Source: Sandaracinobacteroides sayramensis
Lineage (GTDB): Bacteria; Pseudomonadota; Alphaproteobacteria; Sphingomonadales; Sphingomonadaceae
Assembly: GCF_022014495.1 (NCBI RefSeq)
Contig: NZ_JAKLSQ010000024.1
Span: forward strand, 45,954 to 109,953
DNA: 64,000 bases
Reading direction: 5' to 3'
Every line of letters starts with the position of its first letter. Within the stretch, counting starts at the first letter, position 1. The notes beneath the pieces were generated by a model. That model was not told where the DNA came from, did not search any database, and worked only from the letters and a program-made list of their open reading frames with translations. A program made the position numbers and the translations under genes. This document shows positions 7,829 through 18,741 of the stretch, in pieces.

Positions 7829-9279
7829 AAGAGGCTGCCCGCCGCCGCGCGCGTGGCGGCGGAAAGCGGCCCCAGCAGCAGATAGCCGATCGGCGAGCAG
7901 AAGATCGCCGCCGCCAGCATCAGGCCGTTGTTGACGACAGCCCGGCCCTGCCCGTCGGCCACCACCACATCCGCCGGCGGATCGAAGAACAGGATCTTCA
8001 CCACGCGCAGATAATAATAGGCCGCGATCACGCTGGAAAGCACGCCCAGCACCGCCAGCAGCCAAAGCCCGGAATCGACCGCGGCGTTGAACACCGCCAG
8101 CTTCGCCATGAAGCCGAACAGCGGCGGCAGGCCGGCAAGCGACAGCATGAAGATCGAAAGTGCCGTCGCCAGCCAGGGCCGCGCGCGGGCGAGCCCGGCC
8201 AGATCGTCCAGCGTTTCCACCGGGCGGCCATCCGCGTCACAAAGGGCCAGCACCACCAGGAAGGAGCCGACCGTCATCACCAGATAGATGGTGAGATAGA
8301 GCAGCACCGCCGAAGCGCCGGCCGAACTGGCGGCCGCCAGCCCGATCAGCATGAAGCCGACATTGTTGATGGACGAATAGGCCAGCAGCCGCTTGACGTT
8401 GGACTGGCCGATGGCGCCCACTGCCCCCACCAGCATCGAGGCGATGCTCATGAAGATGATGATCTGCCGCCAGTCGGCCACCAGCCCCTGGAAGGCGTCC
8501 AGCGCCACGCGCAGCAGCAGGCCCATGGCGGCGATCTTCGGCGCCGAGGCGAAGAAGGCGGAAACCGGGGTCGGCGCGCCTTCGTAAACGTCCGGCGTCC
8601 ACATGTGAAACGGCACGGCCGACACCTTGAAGGCAAGTCCCGCCAGCACGAACACCAGCCCGAACAGCGCCCCCATGTTGCGCTCCTCGCCGGCCGAAAG
8701 CCCGGCGGCGATCGCGGTGAAATCGGTGGAGCCGACGAAACCGTATATCAGGCTGACACCATACAGCAGCACGCCGGACGACAAGGCGCCCAGCACGAAA
8801 TATTTGAGGCCCGCTTCCGTCGAGCGCTGCTCGTCGCGGTGGAAGGCCGCCAGCACATAGGCCGAAAGGCTCATCAACTCGAGGCCGACATAGAGCGTCA
8901 GCAGATTGTTCGCGCTCACCATCACGAACATGCCCAGCGTCGCCAGCACGATCAGCACCGGGAATTCGAAGCGGCTGGCGTTCACCCGCTGCAGATAGGG
9001 CAGCGCCATCAGCGCCGAGGCGCCCGCCCCCACCAGGATCAATATCTTCAGGAAGGCGGACAGGCTGTCGGCGACATAGAGGTCGTTCCAGGCCAGCAGC
9101 CTGTCCGGCGCGTCGTCCACCACCGTCAGCGCCGTCAGCGCGAACAGGATGACCGCGCCCCAGGAAAGGCCGGTGAGCGAGTCGTCGCCGCGAAAGACAC
9201 CGATCAGCAGCAGCACGATCGCGCCCGCGGCCAGCATGATTTCCGGCGCCCCGATGGCAAGGGATTGCGCGAGCGTCAC
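7825..9279 (-). CDS. nuoN: NADH-quinone oxidoreductase subunit N
   Basis: 484 residues, about 14 hydrophobic helices, antiporter-like proton-translocating subunit of the complex I membrane arm. Typical blocks include FKVSAVPFHMWTPDVYEGAP and GQSNVKRLLAYSSINNVGF, with the conserved lysine in the broken helix. It overlaps nuoM by four bases and is the last nuo gene of the operon. Confidence 0.97.
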   Translation of the reverse strand: MTLAQSLAIGAPEIMLAAGAIVLLLIGVFRGDDSLTGLSWGAVILFALTALTVVDDAPDRLLAWNDLYVADSLSAFLKILILVGAGASALMALPYLQRVNASRFEFPVLIVLATLGMFVMVSANNLLTLYVGLELMSLSAYVLAAFHRDEQRSTEAGLKYFVLGALSSGVLLYGVSLIYGFVGSTDFTAIAAGLSAGEERNMGALFGLVFVLAGLAFKVSAVPFHMWTPDVYEGAPTPVSAFFASAPKIAAMGLLLRVALDAFQGLVADWRQIIIFMSIASMLVGAVGAIGQSNVKRLLAYSSINNVGFMLIGLAAASSAGASAVLLYLTIYLVMTVGSFLVVLALCDADGRPVETLDDLAGLARARPWLATALSIFMLSLAGLPPLFGFMAKLAVFNAAVDSGLWLLAVLGVLSSVIAAYYYLRVVKILFFDPPADVVVADGQGRAVVNNGLMLAAAIFCSPIGYLLLGPLSAATRAAAGSLF

Positions 9280-10868
9280 TTCGTGTCTCCATCGCCGGCG
9301 GCGGCCGGCAAAATATCTTCATGCCCGGCGGCGGCCAGCGCCGGTTCCGTGGCGGAAGCCAGTTGCACATCGCCGCGCGCGATCTTCGTATGCGGCGTCT
9401 GCGGCGGGTTCGCCCGCTCCACCCGCGCCATCAGGCTTTCGACCGGCGCCTTCAGCGGCTCCAGGAAGGGCTTGGGATAGATGCCCATCCACAAGGCCAC
9501 CACGGCCAGCGGCACCATGATCGCCCACTCCCGCGCGTTCATGTCCGGCATCGCCGCCGCATCGGCGTTCTTCTGCGCCCCGAACATCACCCGCGCGAAC
9601 AGCCAGAGCATATAGGCCGCGCCCAGAATGATCCCGGTCGTCATCACGAAGGCCACCCAGGTCTCGGCCTGGAACACCCCGCTCAGCACCAGAAACTCGC
9701 CGACGAAATTGGCGGCGCCGGGAAGCCCGACCGAGGCCATGGTGAACAGCAGGAAGAAGACGGCGTAGCGCGGCATGTTCGTGGTCACGCCGCCATAACG
9801 GTCGATGTCCCGCGTGTGCAGCCGGTCGTAGATCACGCCGACGCAGAAGAAGAGCGCGGCCGAGACGACGCCGTGCGCCAGCATCACCACCATCGCCCCT
9901 TCCACCCCTTGGGTGTTCAGCGCGAACAGGCCGCCGGTCACGAAGGCCATGTGTGCGACCGAGGAATAGGCGATCAGCTTCTTCATGTCGGTCTGCACCA
10001 GCGCGACGAGACTGGTGTAGACGACGGCCACCATCGACAGCCCGAACACCAGCCACATGAACTGCACGGACGCATCCGGGAACATCGGGATGGAGAAGCG
10101 GATGAAGCCATAGCCCCCCATCTTCAGCAGCACGCCCGCCAGGATCATCGAGCCGGCGGTCGGCGCCTCGACGTGGGCGTCGGGCAGCCAGGTGTGCACC
10201 GGCCACATCGGCATCTTCACCGCGAAGCTGGCGAAGAAGGCCAGCCACAGCCAGGTCTGCGCCTGCAGCGGGAAATCGTGCGCCATCAGCGCCGGAATGT
10301 CGGTGGTGCCGGCCTCGCGCGCCACCCACAGCATCGCCAGCAGCATCAGCACCGAGCCGAGCAGCGTGTAGAGGAAGAATTTGTAGCTGGCGTAGATCCG
10401 CCGCTTGCCGCCCCAGATGCCGATGATGAGATACATCGGGATCAGGCCGGCCTCGAAGAAGATGTAGAAGAGAAAGATGTCGAGGGCCGAGAAGACGCCG
10501 ATCGTCATCGCCTCCATCGCCAGGAAGGCGGCGATATATTCGGGCACCCGCGTCTTCACGCTGTCCCAGCCGGCGAGGATGCACAAAGGCATCAGGAACA
10601 GCGTCAGCAGCACCAGCACCAGGCTGATCCCGTCTACGCCCAGATGCCAGCTGAACAGGCCGCCGAACGGCTCGGCCCGCTCGATATACTGGAACGCCGC
10701 CGTCGAGCTGTCGAAACCCGCCCAGAGCACGAGGCCGATGGCGAACAGCAGCAGCGTTCCCCCGAGGCCGACAAGCTTCGCGAGGCGCGCCTTCTGCGCC
10801 TCGTCTCCGGGAAGGAACAGCACCACAAGCGCAAGCGCGAGCGGCAGGAGGATCATGGCCGTCAACAT
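9276..10868 (-). CDS. nuoM: NADH-quinone oxidoreductase subunit M
   Basis: 530 residues, multi-pass inner-membrane antiporter-like subunit. Recognisable by FFEAGLIPMYLIIGIWGG, VKMPMWPVHTWLPDAHVEAP and TDMKKLIAYSSVAHMAFV, which contain the conserved Glu and Lys residues of the proton channel. ATG 10868 is taken as the start; ATG 10856 is possible. The C-terminus has an Ala-rich tail of about 40 residues beyond the last helix. Confidence 0.97.
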   Translation of the reverse strand: MLTAMILLPLALALVVLFLPGDEAQKARLAKLVGLGGTLLLFAIGLVLWAGFDSSTAAFQYIERAEPFGGLFSWHLGVDGISLVLVLLTLFLMPLCILAGWDSVKTRVPEYIAAFLAMEAMTIGVFSALDIFLFYIFFEAGLIPMYLIIGIWGGKRRIYASYKFFLYTLLGSVLMLLAMLWVAREAGTTDIPALMAHDFPLQAQTWLWLAFFASFAVKMPMWPVHTWLPDAHVEAPTAGSMILAGVLLKMGGYGFIRFSIPMFPDASVQFMWLVFGLSMVAVVYTSLVALVQTDMKKLIAYSSVAHMAFVTGGLFALNTQGVEGAMVVMLAHGVVSAALFFCVGVIYDRLHTRDIDRYGGVTTNMPRYAVFFLLFTMASVGLPGAANFVGEFLVLSGVFQAETWVAFVMTTGIILGAAYMLWLFARVMFGAQKNADAAAMPDMNAREWAIMVPLAVVALWMGIYPKPFLEPLKAPVESLMARVERANPPQTPHTKIARGDVQLASATEPALAAAGHEDILPAAAGDGDTK

Positions 10869-10878
10869 TTATACTACC

Positions 10879-12900
10879 TCACCGGACCATGAACCAGGTG
10901 GCGAATGCGGCGACGCCCACCAGCATCACCAGCGCATAGGAATAGACGAGACCCGTCTGGAAGCGTTTCGCCGCCACCGCGCCTTCGGCGACCAGCCCGG
11001 TCAGCCCGTCGGGGCCGAAGCGGTCGATCAGGCCCTGGTCGCCCTTCTTCCAGAAGAGGCGGCCGAACCACTGCGCCGGCCGCACGAAGATCAGGTCGTA
11101 AAGCTCGTCGAAATACCATTTATTGTAGAGGAAAGCGTGGAGATGCTTCCACTGCGCCTTGAATTTCGTCGAGAAGCCCGGGTTGCGGATATAGACCAGC
11201 CAGGCCGTCAGCAGGCCGATCAGCATCACGATCGCCGGCGCCCAATGCACCAGCGCCGGCACATGGTGCAGGCTTTCGAAGAACGCGCCATGGTGGACGA
11301 TGGTGCCGTTCCAGAAGGCGGTCTCGTCGCCGCCGACGAAGCGGCTGTTGAAGATCGCGCCCGCGAACAGCGCCCCGAAGCTCAGAAGCGCCAGCGGGAT
11401 CATCATCGGCAGCGGGCTCTCGTGCGGATGATAGCCGGCCGTGCCGGTCACGGGCGCATGATGCGCCTCATGGTCATGCCCATGCGCCCCGTCATGCGCC
11501 TCATCATGGTGATGATCATCATGCACCGCATGCTGGATATGCTCCGACCCGGCCCAGCGGGCTTCGCCGAAGAAGGTCAGGAAGATCAGCCGCCAGCTGT
11601 AGAAGCTGGTCAGCAGCGAGGCGGTGATGCCCACGAAGAAGGCGACACGCCCCGGCTCGGTCGCCGATTCCCAGGCCGCGAACAGCACCGCGTCCTTCGA
11701 GAAATAGCCCGAGGTGTAGTTCACCCCGGTGATGGCGATGGTGCCGATCACCATGGCGAAGAAGGTCAGCGGGATCGCCTTCCGGAGCGCGCCATAATAG
11801 CGCATGTCCTGCTCATGGTGCATCGCGTGGATCACCGATCCGGCGCACAGGAACAGCAGCGCCTTGAAGAAGGCGTGGGTGAAGAGGTGGAACATCGCCG
11901 CGCCATAGGCGCCGACCCCCGCCGCGAAGAACATGAAGCCCAGTTGCGAGCAGGTGGAATAGGCGATCACCCGCTTGATGTCGTTCTGCGTCGTCGCGAC
12001 CGTGGCGGCGAAGATCGCCGTCAGCGCGCCGACATAGGTGACGACGGTGGAAGCGGTCACGCTCGCCTCGTAGAGCGGCGACATGCGGCAGACGAGGAAC
12101 ACGCCCGCCGTCACCATGGTGGCGGCGTGGATCAGCGCCGACACCGGTGTCGGCCCTTCCATCGCGTCGGGCAGCCAGGTGTGCAGCGGCACCTGCGCCG
12201 ACTTCCCCATGGCGCCCACGAACAGCAGCAGCGCGATCGTGGTGATGGCGTCCACCTGCCAGCCGAGGAACGTGAAGGTCGCCCCCTTCGCCGCCGGCAC
12301 GCCTTGCAGGATGGTGTCGATGTCCACCGTGCCGAACAGCATGAACAGCGCGAAGATGCCCAGCATGAAGCCGAAGTCGCCCACGCGGTTCACCACGAAC
12401 GCCTTGATCGCGGCGGCCCAGGCCGACGGCTTCTTGTACCAGAAGCCGATCAGCAGATAGGAGGCGAGGCCCACGCCTTCCCAGCCGAAGAAGATCTGCA
12501 CCAGATTGTCGGCCGTCACCAGCATCAGCATGGCGAAGGTGAACAGCGACAGATAGGCGAAGAAGCGGGGCTGGTCCGGATCCTCCGCCATATAGCCCCA
12601 GCTGTAGAGGTGGACGAGCGCCGACACCGAGGTGATCACCACCAGCATCACGCCGGTGAGGATGTCGACCTTCAGCGTCCAGTTGACGGCCATCGCGCCG
12701 CTCGAGAACCATTCGGCGACCACCACGTCGCGCGCCGGATCGCCGGACATGAGCCCGATGAACACCACCCACGACAGCGCGCAGGAAATGAACAGCGCGC
12801 CCGTGGTCACGGCCTTGGCCGCGGTGTTGCCGATCGCCCGGTTGCCGATTCCGGCGATCAGGAAGGCGAGAAGCGGAAGGAATACAATTGCCTGGATCAT
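10879..12900 (-). CDS. nuoL: NADH-quinone oxidoreductase subunit L
   Basis: 673 residues, largest antiporter-like subunit, which carries the long lateral helix at its C-terminal end. Blocks: FFGWEGVGLASYLLIGFWY, GKSAQVPLHTWLPDAMEGPT and NDIKRVIAYSTCSQLGFM. A His-rich loop lies between helices (HDDHHHDEAHDGAHGHDHEA, about residues 460-480); it may bind metal or simply be a soluble insertion. ATG 12900 gives the family N-terminus MIQAIVFLPLL and lies four bases after the nuoK stop. Confidence 0.97.
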   Translation of the reverse strand: MIQAIVFLPLLAFLIAGIGNRAIGNTAAKAVTTGALFISCALSWVVFIGLMSGDPARDVVVAEWFSSGAMAVNWTLKVDILTGVMLVVITSVSALVHLYSWGYMAEDPDQPRFFAYLSLFTFAMLMLVTADNLVQIFFGWEGVGLASYLLIGFWYKKPSAWAAAIKAFVVNRVGDFGFMLGIFALFMLFGTVDIDTILQGVPAAKGATFTFLGWQVDAITTIALLLFVGAMGKSAQVPLHTWLPDAMEGPTPVSALIHAATMVTAGVFLVCRMSPLYEASVTASTVVTYVGALTAIFAATVATTQNDIKRVIAYSTCSQLGFMFFAAGVGAYGAAMFHLFTHAFFKALLFLCAGSVIHAMHHEQDMRYYGALRKAIPLTFFAMVIGTIAITGVNYTSGYFSKDAVLFAAWESATEPGRVAFFVGITASLLTSFYSWRLIFLTFFGEARWAGSEHIQHAVHDDHHHDEAHDGAHGHDHEAHHAPVTGTAGYHPHESPLPMMIPLALLSFGALFAGAIFNSRFVGGDETAFWNGTIVHHGAFFESLHHVPALVHWAPAIVMLIGLLTAWLVYIRNPGFSTKFKAQWKHLHAFLYNKWYFDELYDLIFVRPAQWFGRLFWKKGDQGLIDRFGPDGLTGLVAEGAVAAKRFQTGLVYSYALVMLVGVAAFATWFMVR

Positions 12901-12904
12901 GGGA

Positions 12905-13210
12905 TCAGCCGCGCATCTGGCGGACATCGTCGACGGCGATGGTCCCGCGTTTCCGGAAATAGATGACGAGTATGGCAAGGCCGATGGCGGCCTCGCCGGC
13001 GGCGACCGTCAGCACGAACATGGCGAAGATCTGCCCCACCAAGTCGCCCAGGAACACCGAGAAGGCGACGAAGTTGATGTTCACCGCCAGCAGGATCAGC
13101 TCGACCGACATCAGGATGACGATGATGTTCTTGCGGTTGATGAAGATGCCCAGCACGCCGAGCGTGAACAGCACCGCGCCTACTGCCAGATAATGGCCGA
13201 TGCCGATCAT
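12905..13210 (-). CDS. nuoK: NADH-quinone oxidoreductase subunit K
   Basis: 101 residues, three hydrophobic helices, with the membrane-buried glutamate in [13 protein letters not shown] and the second one in [12 protein letters not shown]. It forms part of the proton path between NuoJ and NuoN. Overlaps nuoJ by four bases. Confidence 0.97.
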   Translation of the reverse strand: MIGIGHYLAVGAVLFTLGVLGIFINRKNIIVILMSVELILLAVNINFVAFSVFLGDLVGQIFAMFVLTVAAGEAAIGLAILVIYFRKRGTIAVDDVRQMRG

Positions 13211-13842
13211 TTGACGCCCCCGTCCGTATCGACGCCGGCGCCCACCTTCGGCCGGGTGACGGCGATGGAGGTTTCCGGCGTGCGCGCATTCTGCGCCGCC
13301 ACATTCTGCCGCTTCACGCCCGGCCGCTGGCGAAGCGTCAGCACGATGGCGCCGATCATCGCTGTCAGCAGCACCATGCCGGCCAGCTGGAAGATGAAGA
13401 CATAGTCCGTGTAGAGGATCGTGCCGATCGCCTGGGTGTTGCTGAGCCCGGCGTTGGCGCCTGGCGCTGGCGCCGCCCGGGCCTGAAGCGCCAGGTCGCC
13501 GAACTCCCAGAAGAAGCCGACCGTCACCAGTTCCACCGCCAGCACCAGCCCCAGCAGCGCGCCGAACGGCAGATAGCGGGAGAAGCCGGCCCTCAGCGAG
13601 GTGAAGTCGATGTCCAGCATCATCACCACGAACAGGAACAGCACGGCGACCGCGCCGACATAGACGATGACCAGGATCATCGCCACGAACTCGGCGCCGA
13701 TCACCAGGAACAGGCCCGCCGCATTGAAAAAGGCGAGGATGAGCCAGAGCACGGAGTGCACCGGGTTCTTCGCAAGGATCACCATCAGGCCCGAGAGGAC
13801 CACGACAGCGGCGAAGAGATAGAAGACGGCGGCCTGGATCAC
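13207..13842 (-). CDS. nuoJ: NADH-quinone oxidoreductase subunit J
   Basis: 211 residues, five hydrophobic helices in the first 170 residues and a polar C-terminal tail. The conserved block [20 protein letters not shown] marks the family. The start is GTG 13842, with GAGG seven bases upstream. A 41-base gap separates it from nuoI, one of the larger spacings in this otherwise tightly packed operon. Confidence 0.96.
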   Translation of the reverse strand: MIQAAVFYLFAAVVVLSGLMVILAKNPVHSVLWLILAFFNAAGLFLVIGAEFVAMILVIVYVGAVAVLFLFVVMMLDIDFTSLRAGFSRYLPFGALLGLVLAVELVTVGFFWEFGDLALQARAAPAPGANAGLSNTQAIGTILYTDYVFIFQLAGMVLLTAMIGAIVLTLRQRPGVKRQNVAAQNARTPETSIAVTRPKVGAGVDTDGGVK

Positions 13843-13883
13843 GGACGGCCTCGATTAGGGTTCAACATCTTGGCTGCCTGCCG

Positions 13884-14369
13884 TTAGCGATAGGGGGCAT
13901 CGGCGGCAAGGTTGGCGGCAATCGCACGCTCCCACCGCTCGCCGTTCGCCAGCAGCTTTTCCTTGTCGTAGAAAAGCTCCTCGCGGGTTTCGGTTGCGAA
14001 CTCGAAGTTCGGCCCTTCGACGATGGCGTCCACCGGGCAGGCCTCCTGGCACAGGCCGCAATAGATGCACTTCGTCATGTCGATGTCGTAGCGGGTCGTC
14101 CGCCGCGAGCCGTCGGCGCGCGGCTCCGCCTCGATGGTGATCGCCTGCGCCGGGCACACCGCCTCGCACAGCTTGCAGGCGATGCAGCGTTCCTCGCCAT
14201 TGGGATAGCGGCGCAGCGCATGTTCGCCCCGGAAGCGCGGAGAGATCGGCCCCTTTTCATAGGGGTAGTTCACCGTGATCTTCGGCCGGAACATATATTT
14301 CAGCGTCAGCCAATGCCCCCGGACGAGTTCCAGAAGCAGCAGCGACTTGGCGGCGGCCAGAACGCTCAT
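13884..14369 (-). CDS. nuoI: NADH-quinone oxidoreductase subunit I (two 4Fe-4S clusters)
   Basis: 161 residues. Two ferredoxin motifs, [12 protein letters not shown] and [12 protein letters not shown], ligate clusters N6a and N6b, which pass electrons from NuoG towards NuoB. ATG 14369 overlaps the nuoH stop by four bases. The N-terminal 25 residues form an amphipathic helix that docks on the membrane in this family. The open frame continues upstream antisense-like through nuoH, but that extension is not real coding. Confidence 0.97.
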   Translation of the reverse strand: MSVLAAAKSLLLLELVRGHWLTLKYMFRPKITVNYPYEKGPISPRFRGEHALRRYPNGEERCIACKLCEAVCPAQAITIEAEPRADGSRRTTRYDIDMTKCIYCGLCQEACPVDAIVEGPNFEFATETREELFYDKEKLLANGERWERAIAANLAADAPYR

Positions 14370-15421
14370 GCGGCGCCTCCCGAAAAATGCCCGGTGAAGA
14401 CCAGCCAGCCCGACACCAGCACCACCCAGAGCAGCGACAGCGGCAGGAAGACCTTCCAGCCCAGCCGCATCAACTGGTCGTAGCGATACCTCGGCACCGT
14501 CGCCTTCACCCAGGCGAACACGAAGAACATGAAGACGATCTTGACGAACAGCCAGATGAGGCCAGGCACATAATAAAGCGGCGCCCAGTCGATCGGCGGC
14601 AGATAGCCTCCCAGGAACAGGATGCTCGTCAGCGCGCACATCAGAAGGATGTTCATATATTCGCCCAGGAAGAACAGGGCGAAGGTCATCGAGGAATATT
14701 CGATCTGGTAACCGGCGACCAGTTCCGACTCCGCTTCCGGCAGGTCGAACGGCGGGCGGTTGGTTTCGGCGAGCGCCGAGATCAGGAACACCACCGCCAT
14801 CGGGAACAGCAGCGGGTTGAAGATATTGCCGTTCAGCAGGCCGAAGATATTGCCGCGCTGGCTCTCGACGATATCGGTGAGGTTGAAGCTCGACGCATAG
14901 AGCACAACCGTCACGATCACGAGGCCCAGCGACACTTCGTAGGACACCATCTGCGCCGCCGAGCGAAGGCCGCCCAGGAACGGATATTTCGAGTTGGAAG
15001 CCCAGCCCGACATGATGATTCCGTAAACGCCCATCGAGGAGACGGCGAAGATGAACAGCATGCCGACATTGATGTCGGCCAGCACCCAGCCCGCGTCGAA
15101 GGGGATCACCGACCAGGCGACCAGCGCCAGAACGAAGGTGATGATCGGCGCGATGAAGAACACGCCCTTGTTCGCGCCCGAAGGCACGATGGTTTCCTTC
15201 AGGAACAGCTTCAGCCCGTCCGCGAACGGCTGCAGCACACCGATCGGGCCGACCACGTTCGGGCCGCGCCGCAGCATCATCGCCGCCCACACCTTGCGGT
15301 CCAGCCAGGTGGAAAGCGCCATGCACAGCATGACCGGAAGCGCGATCAGCAGGATCAGGATCAGATGGGCGAGGAACCAGCCAAGCCCATAGCCCAGATG
15401 CGTCTGGAAAAACTCAACCAT
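14366..15421 (-). CDS. nuoH: NADH-quinone oxidoreductase subunit H
   Basis: 351 residues, about eight hydrophobic helices; forms the quinone chamber floor with NuoB and NuoD. Characteristic text: [20 protein letters not shown] near the N-terminus and [20 protein letters not shown] in the middle, the acidic loop between helices 5 and 6. ATG 15421 shares one base with the nuoG stop (TAATG). Confidence 0.97.
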   Translation of the reverse strand: MVEFFQTHLGYGLGWFLAHLILILLIALPVMLCMALSTWLDRKVWAAMMLRRGPNVVGPIGVLQPFADGLKLFLKETIVPSGANKGVFFIAPIITFVLALVAWSVIPFDAGWVLADINVGMLFIFAVSSMGVYGIIMSGWASNSKYPFLGGLRSAAQMVSYEVSLGLVIVTVVLYASSFNLTDIVESQRGNIFGLLNGNIFNPLLFPMAVVFLISALAETNRPPFDLPEAESELVAGYQIEYSSMTFALFFLGEYMNILLMCALTSILFLGGYLPPIDWAPLYYVPGLIWLFVKIVFMFFVFAWVKATVPRYRYDQLMRLGWKVFLPLSLLWVVLVSGWLVFTGHFSGGAA

Positions 15422-17430
15422 TACTCCGCGGCCTCCAGCAGGGGCTCGCGGCCCTCCAGTATCTCCGCCACACAGGCCCGCATGGTGGGGCTGGCGCGCA
15501 GAATCGGATTGGAACTGTAGAAATCGCTCTCGCGCGGCTTCGCGGCACCCGCCGGCTTGCCGGCGCCGGGCGCAGCCGCTTCCCATGCCGCCGGGGTCAG
15601 CGCTTCCGCGCCCAGTTCCGGCCACTCGCGGGCGATGCGCGCGCGCAACTGCTCCAGATTGTCGTAGCCCAGCGTGATCCCCAGCACGTCGGCCAGCGCC
15701 CGGAAGATCGTCCAGTCCTCCCGCGCGTCGCCCGGCGGGAAGGTGGCGCGCAGCGCCCGCTGCACCCGGCCTTCCATGTTGAGGTAAGTGCCCGGCTTTT
15801 CCGACCAGGCGGCCGCCGGCAGGATGATATCCGCCACCGCCGCGCCGCGATCGCCATGCGAGCCGACATAGATTTTGGTGGAACCGGCGAAACGCGCCAG
15901 CGCCACTTCGTCGACGCCCAGCAGGAACAGCACGGCGGGCGGGTTGGCGGCGAGCGCTTCCACGCCCTCCCCGGCCCAGCCGACCGTCAGCGCCCCCACG
16001 CGCGAGGCCGCGTCGTGCAGGATGTTGAAGCCGTTCCAGCCGTCCTTCACGAACAGGCCCGAAAGCGCGTGCGCGGCCGCCAGCACCTCGGCGGAGGCGT
16101 TGCGGCTGCCGATCAGGATCGCCGGCCGCTCGGCCGCTGCCAGCTTCGCCTTCACCTCGGCCGGCAAATCGGCCAGCAGCGAAAGATCGTCGCCCAATTG
16201 CGTCACATCATAGACGGGATCGCTGCCCGCGCCGATGCGGAACACCGCCGCGCCCCGGCGACGAACTGCCTTGCGGATGCGGCTGTTCACCAGCGGCGCA
16301 TCGTAACGCGGATCGGCACCGACCAGCAGGATCACATCCGCCGTCTCGATGCCGGCGAGCGTGCTGTTGAAGCGCCAATGCGCGGCCGGCCCTTGATAGG
16401 CGGCGCCATCGGTGCGGCTTTCCAGCCGGCTGGCGCCAAACCCGGCCAGCAGATCCTTCGCCGCCACAAGCTCTTCCACCGCCGACAGATTTCCGGCAAG
16501 CGCCGCGATCCTCTCGCCCGGCACATCGGCCAGCGCCGCCTTCACGGCGGCGAAAGCCTGCCCCCAGGTCGCCGGCTGCAATTCGCCGTTCACCCGCACC
16601 CAGGGCCGGTCCAGCCGGCGCTCCTTCAACCCGTCGACGCCGAAGCGCCCGGTGTCGGCCAGCCATTCCTCGTTCACATCGTCGTTGACGCGCGGCGTCA
16701 CCCGCACCACCGCCCCGGAACGGCTGCCGACGACGATGTTCGTCCCCACCGCATCCATCACATCGATGCTGTCGGTGCGCTTCAATTCCCAGGGCCGGGC
16801 GTTGAAGGCGGTCGGCTTGGAGGTCAGCGCCCCCACCGGGCAAAGATCGATCACATTCCCCGAAATCTCGGAGGCGACCGCCTGCTCCAGATAGGAAGTG
16901 ATCTGCATATTCTCGCCACGATAGAGCGCGCCGACTTCGTTGGTGCCGGCCACTTCCTCGATGAAGCGGACGCAGCGCGTGCAATGGATGCAGCGCGTCA
17001 TCACCGTCTTCACCAGCGGCCCCATATGCTTTTCGGTGACCGCGCGCTTATTCTCCTCGAAGCGGCTGCCGCCCCGGCCATAGGCCATGGCCTGGTCCTG
17101 CAGATCGCATTCGCCGCCCTGGTCGCAGATCGGGCAGTCGAGTGGGTGGTTGATGAGCAGGAACTCCATCACCCCTTCCCGCGCCTTCTTCACCTTCGGG
17201 CTTTCGGTCAGGATCACCTGCCCCTCGGCGGCCGGCAGCGCGCAGCTCGCCTGCGGCTTCGGCGGCCCGGGCGACACTTCCACCAGGCACATGCGGCAGT
17301 TGCCGGCGATCGACAGCCGCTCATGATAGCAGAAACGCGGGATTTCCTTGCCGGCCGCTTCGCAGGCCTGCATCACCGTGGCGCCAGCCGGCACCTCCAC
17401 TTCGATCCCGTCAACGGTTACCTTGGGCAT
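15421..17430 (-). CDS. nuoG: NADH-quinone oxidoreductase subunit G
   Basis: 669 residues, peripheral-arm subunit. The N-terminal 2Fe-2S ferredoxin domain has [16 protein letters not shown] (about 33-48). The His/Cys-ligated 4Fe-4S region is [15 protein letters not shown], followed by [12 protein letters not shown]. The rest is a molybdopterin-oxidoreductase-like fold that has lost its cofactor. Length is short of the E. coli protein (about 900) but normal for alphaproteobacterial and mitochondrial-type NuoG. Starts four bases after the nuoF stop. Confidence 0.97.
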   Translation of the reverse strand: MPKVTVDGIEVEVPAGATVMQACEAAGKEIPRFCYHERLSIAGNCRMCLVEVSPGPPKPQASCALPAAEGQVILTESPKVKKAREGVMEFLLINHPLDCPICDQGGECDLQDQAMAYGRGGSRFEENKRAVTEKHMGPLVKTVMTRCIHCTRCVRFIEEVAGTNEVGALYRGENMQITSYLEQAVASEISGNVIDLCPVGALTSKPTAFNARPWELKRTDSIDVMDAVGTNIVVGSRSGAVVRVTPRVNDDVNEEWLADTGRFGVDGLKERRLDRPWVRVNGELQPATWGQAFAAVKAALADVPGERIAALAGNLSAVEELVAAKDLLAGFGASRLESRTDGAAYQGPAAHWRFNSTLAGIETADVILLVGADPRYDAPLVNSRIRKAVRRRGAAVFRIGAGSDPVYDVTQLGDDLSLLADLPAEVKAKLAAAERPAILIGSRNASAEVLAAAHALSGLFVKDGWNGFNILHDAASRVGALTVGWAGEGVEALAANPPAVLFLLGVDEVALARFAGSTKIYVGSHGDRGAAVADIILPAAAWSEKPGTYLNMEGRVQRALRATFPPGDAREDWTIFRALADVLGITLGYDNLEQLRARIAREWPELGAEALTPAAWEAAAPGAGKPAGAAKPRESDFYSSNPILRASPTMRACVAEILEGREPLLEAAE

Positions 17431-17433
17431 GGT

Positions 17434-18741
17434 CTACTCCGCCGCCTGCGGCAGTTCCGGCACGGCCGCAAAGCCGCGACGCTTCGCAATGCGCGCTTCG
17501 ATTTCAGGGCGGAAGTGGCGGATCAGCCCCTGGATCGGCCAGGCGGCCGCATCGCCGAGCGCGCAGATGGTGTGGCCTTCCACCTGCGTCGTCACTTCCA
17601 GCAGCATATCCACTTCGTGCGGCTCGGCGTCGCCGCTCACCAGCCGCTCCATCACCCGCCACATCCAGCCGGTGCCTTCGCGGCACGGCGTGCACTGGCC
17701 GCAGCTTTCATGCTTGTAGAAATAGCTGATGCGGGCAATGGCGCGAATGATGTCGGTGGACTTGTCCATCACGATCACCGCAGCCGTGCCCAGGCCCGAC
17801 TTCAGGTCGCGAAGCCCGTCGAAATCCATCGGGGCGTCGATGATCTGGTGCGCCGGCACCAGCGGGACCGACGATCCGCCGGGGATCACCGCCAGCAGAT
17901 TGTCCCAGCCGCCGCGAATGCCGCCGCAATGGGTGTCGATCAGCTCGCGGAAGGGGATGCTCATCGCCTCCTCCACCACGCAGGGGCGGTTCACATGCCC
18001 GGAAATCTGGAACAGCTTCGTGCCCTGGTTGTTCGGCCGGCCGAAGCCCGCGAACCAATCAGACCCGCGCCGCAGGATGGTGGGCACCACCGCGATCGAT
18101 TCCACATTGTTGACGGTCGTCGGGCAGCCATAAAGACCGACGCCGGCCGGGAAAGGCGGCTTCAGGCGCGGCTGACCCTTCTTGCCTTCCAGGCTTTCGA
18201 TCATCGCGGTTTCTTCGCCGCAGATATAGGCGCCCGCCCCCCGGTGCACAAATACATCGAAATCATAGCCGGAGCCGCAGGCGTTCTTGCCGAGGAAGCC
18301 CTTGGCATAGGCTTCCTCGACCGCCGCGAACAGCACCTCCGCTTCGCGGATATATTCGCCGCGGATGTAGATATAGGCCGCCCGCGCCCGCATGGCGAAG
18401 CCGGCGATCAGCGCCCCTTCCACCAGCTTGTGCGGATCGTGGCGGATGATCTCCCGGTCCTTGCAACTTCCCGGCTCGGACTCGTCGGCGTTCACCACCA
18501 GGAAGCTCGGGCGGCCGTCCTTCGACTCCTTGGGCATGAAGCTCCACTTCATGCCGGTCGGGAAGCCGGCGCCGCCGCGCCCGCGAAGGCCGGAATCCTT
18601 CACCTTCTGGATGATGGCATCCTGCCCCAGCGCCAGCAGTTCCTTGGTGTCGGCCCAGTCGCCGCGCTTCATCGCATGGTCGATCCCCCACGGCTGGAAG
18701 CCGTAGAGATTGGTGAAGATTCTATCCTTGTCGGCCAGCAT
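17434..18741 (-). CDS. nuoF: NADH-quinone oxidoreductase subunit F (NADH/FMN site)
   Basis: 435 residues. The nucleotide-binding block [16 protein letters not shown] lies at about 51-66, the FMN-binding [14 protein letters not shown] follows, and [13 protein letters not shown] ligates the 4Fe-4S cluster N3. It oxidises NADH and passes electrons to the Fe-S chain. ATG 18741 overlaps the nuoE stop by one base and gives the usual N-terminus; upstream in-frame codons fall inside nuoE. Confidence 0.97.
   Translation of the reverse strand: MLADKDRIFTNLYGFQPWGIDHAMKRGDWADTKELLALGQDAIIQKVKDSGLRGRGGAGFPTGMKWSFMPKESKDGRPSFLVVNADESEPGSCKDREIIRHDPHKLVEGALIAGFAMRARAAYIYIRGEYIREAEVLFAAVEEAYAKGFLGKNACGSGYDFDVFVHRGAGAYICGEETAMIESLEGKKGQPRLKPPFPAGVGLYGCPTTVNNVESIAVVPTILRRGSDWFAGFGRPNNQGTKLFQISGHVNRPCVVEEAMSIPFRELIDTHCGGIRGGWDNLLAVIPGGSSVPLVPAHQIIDAPMDFDGLRDLKSGLGTAAVIVMDKSTDIIRAIARISYFYKHESCGQCTPCREGTGWMWRVMERLVSGDAEPHEVDMLLEVTTQVEGHTICALGDAAAWPIQGLIRHFRPEIEARIAKRRGFAAVPELPQAAE

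Noticed and set aside
11450-11540. His-rich stretch in nuoL as a separate metal-binding gene
   Set aside because: It is an in-frame loop of NuoL between predicted helices, not a separate gene.
10477-12966. Long plus-strand open frame opposite nuoL and nuoM
   Set aside because: Same composition artefact; His- and Arg-rich translation without any domain.
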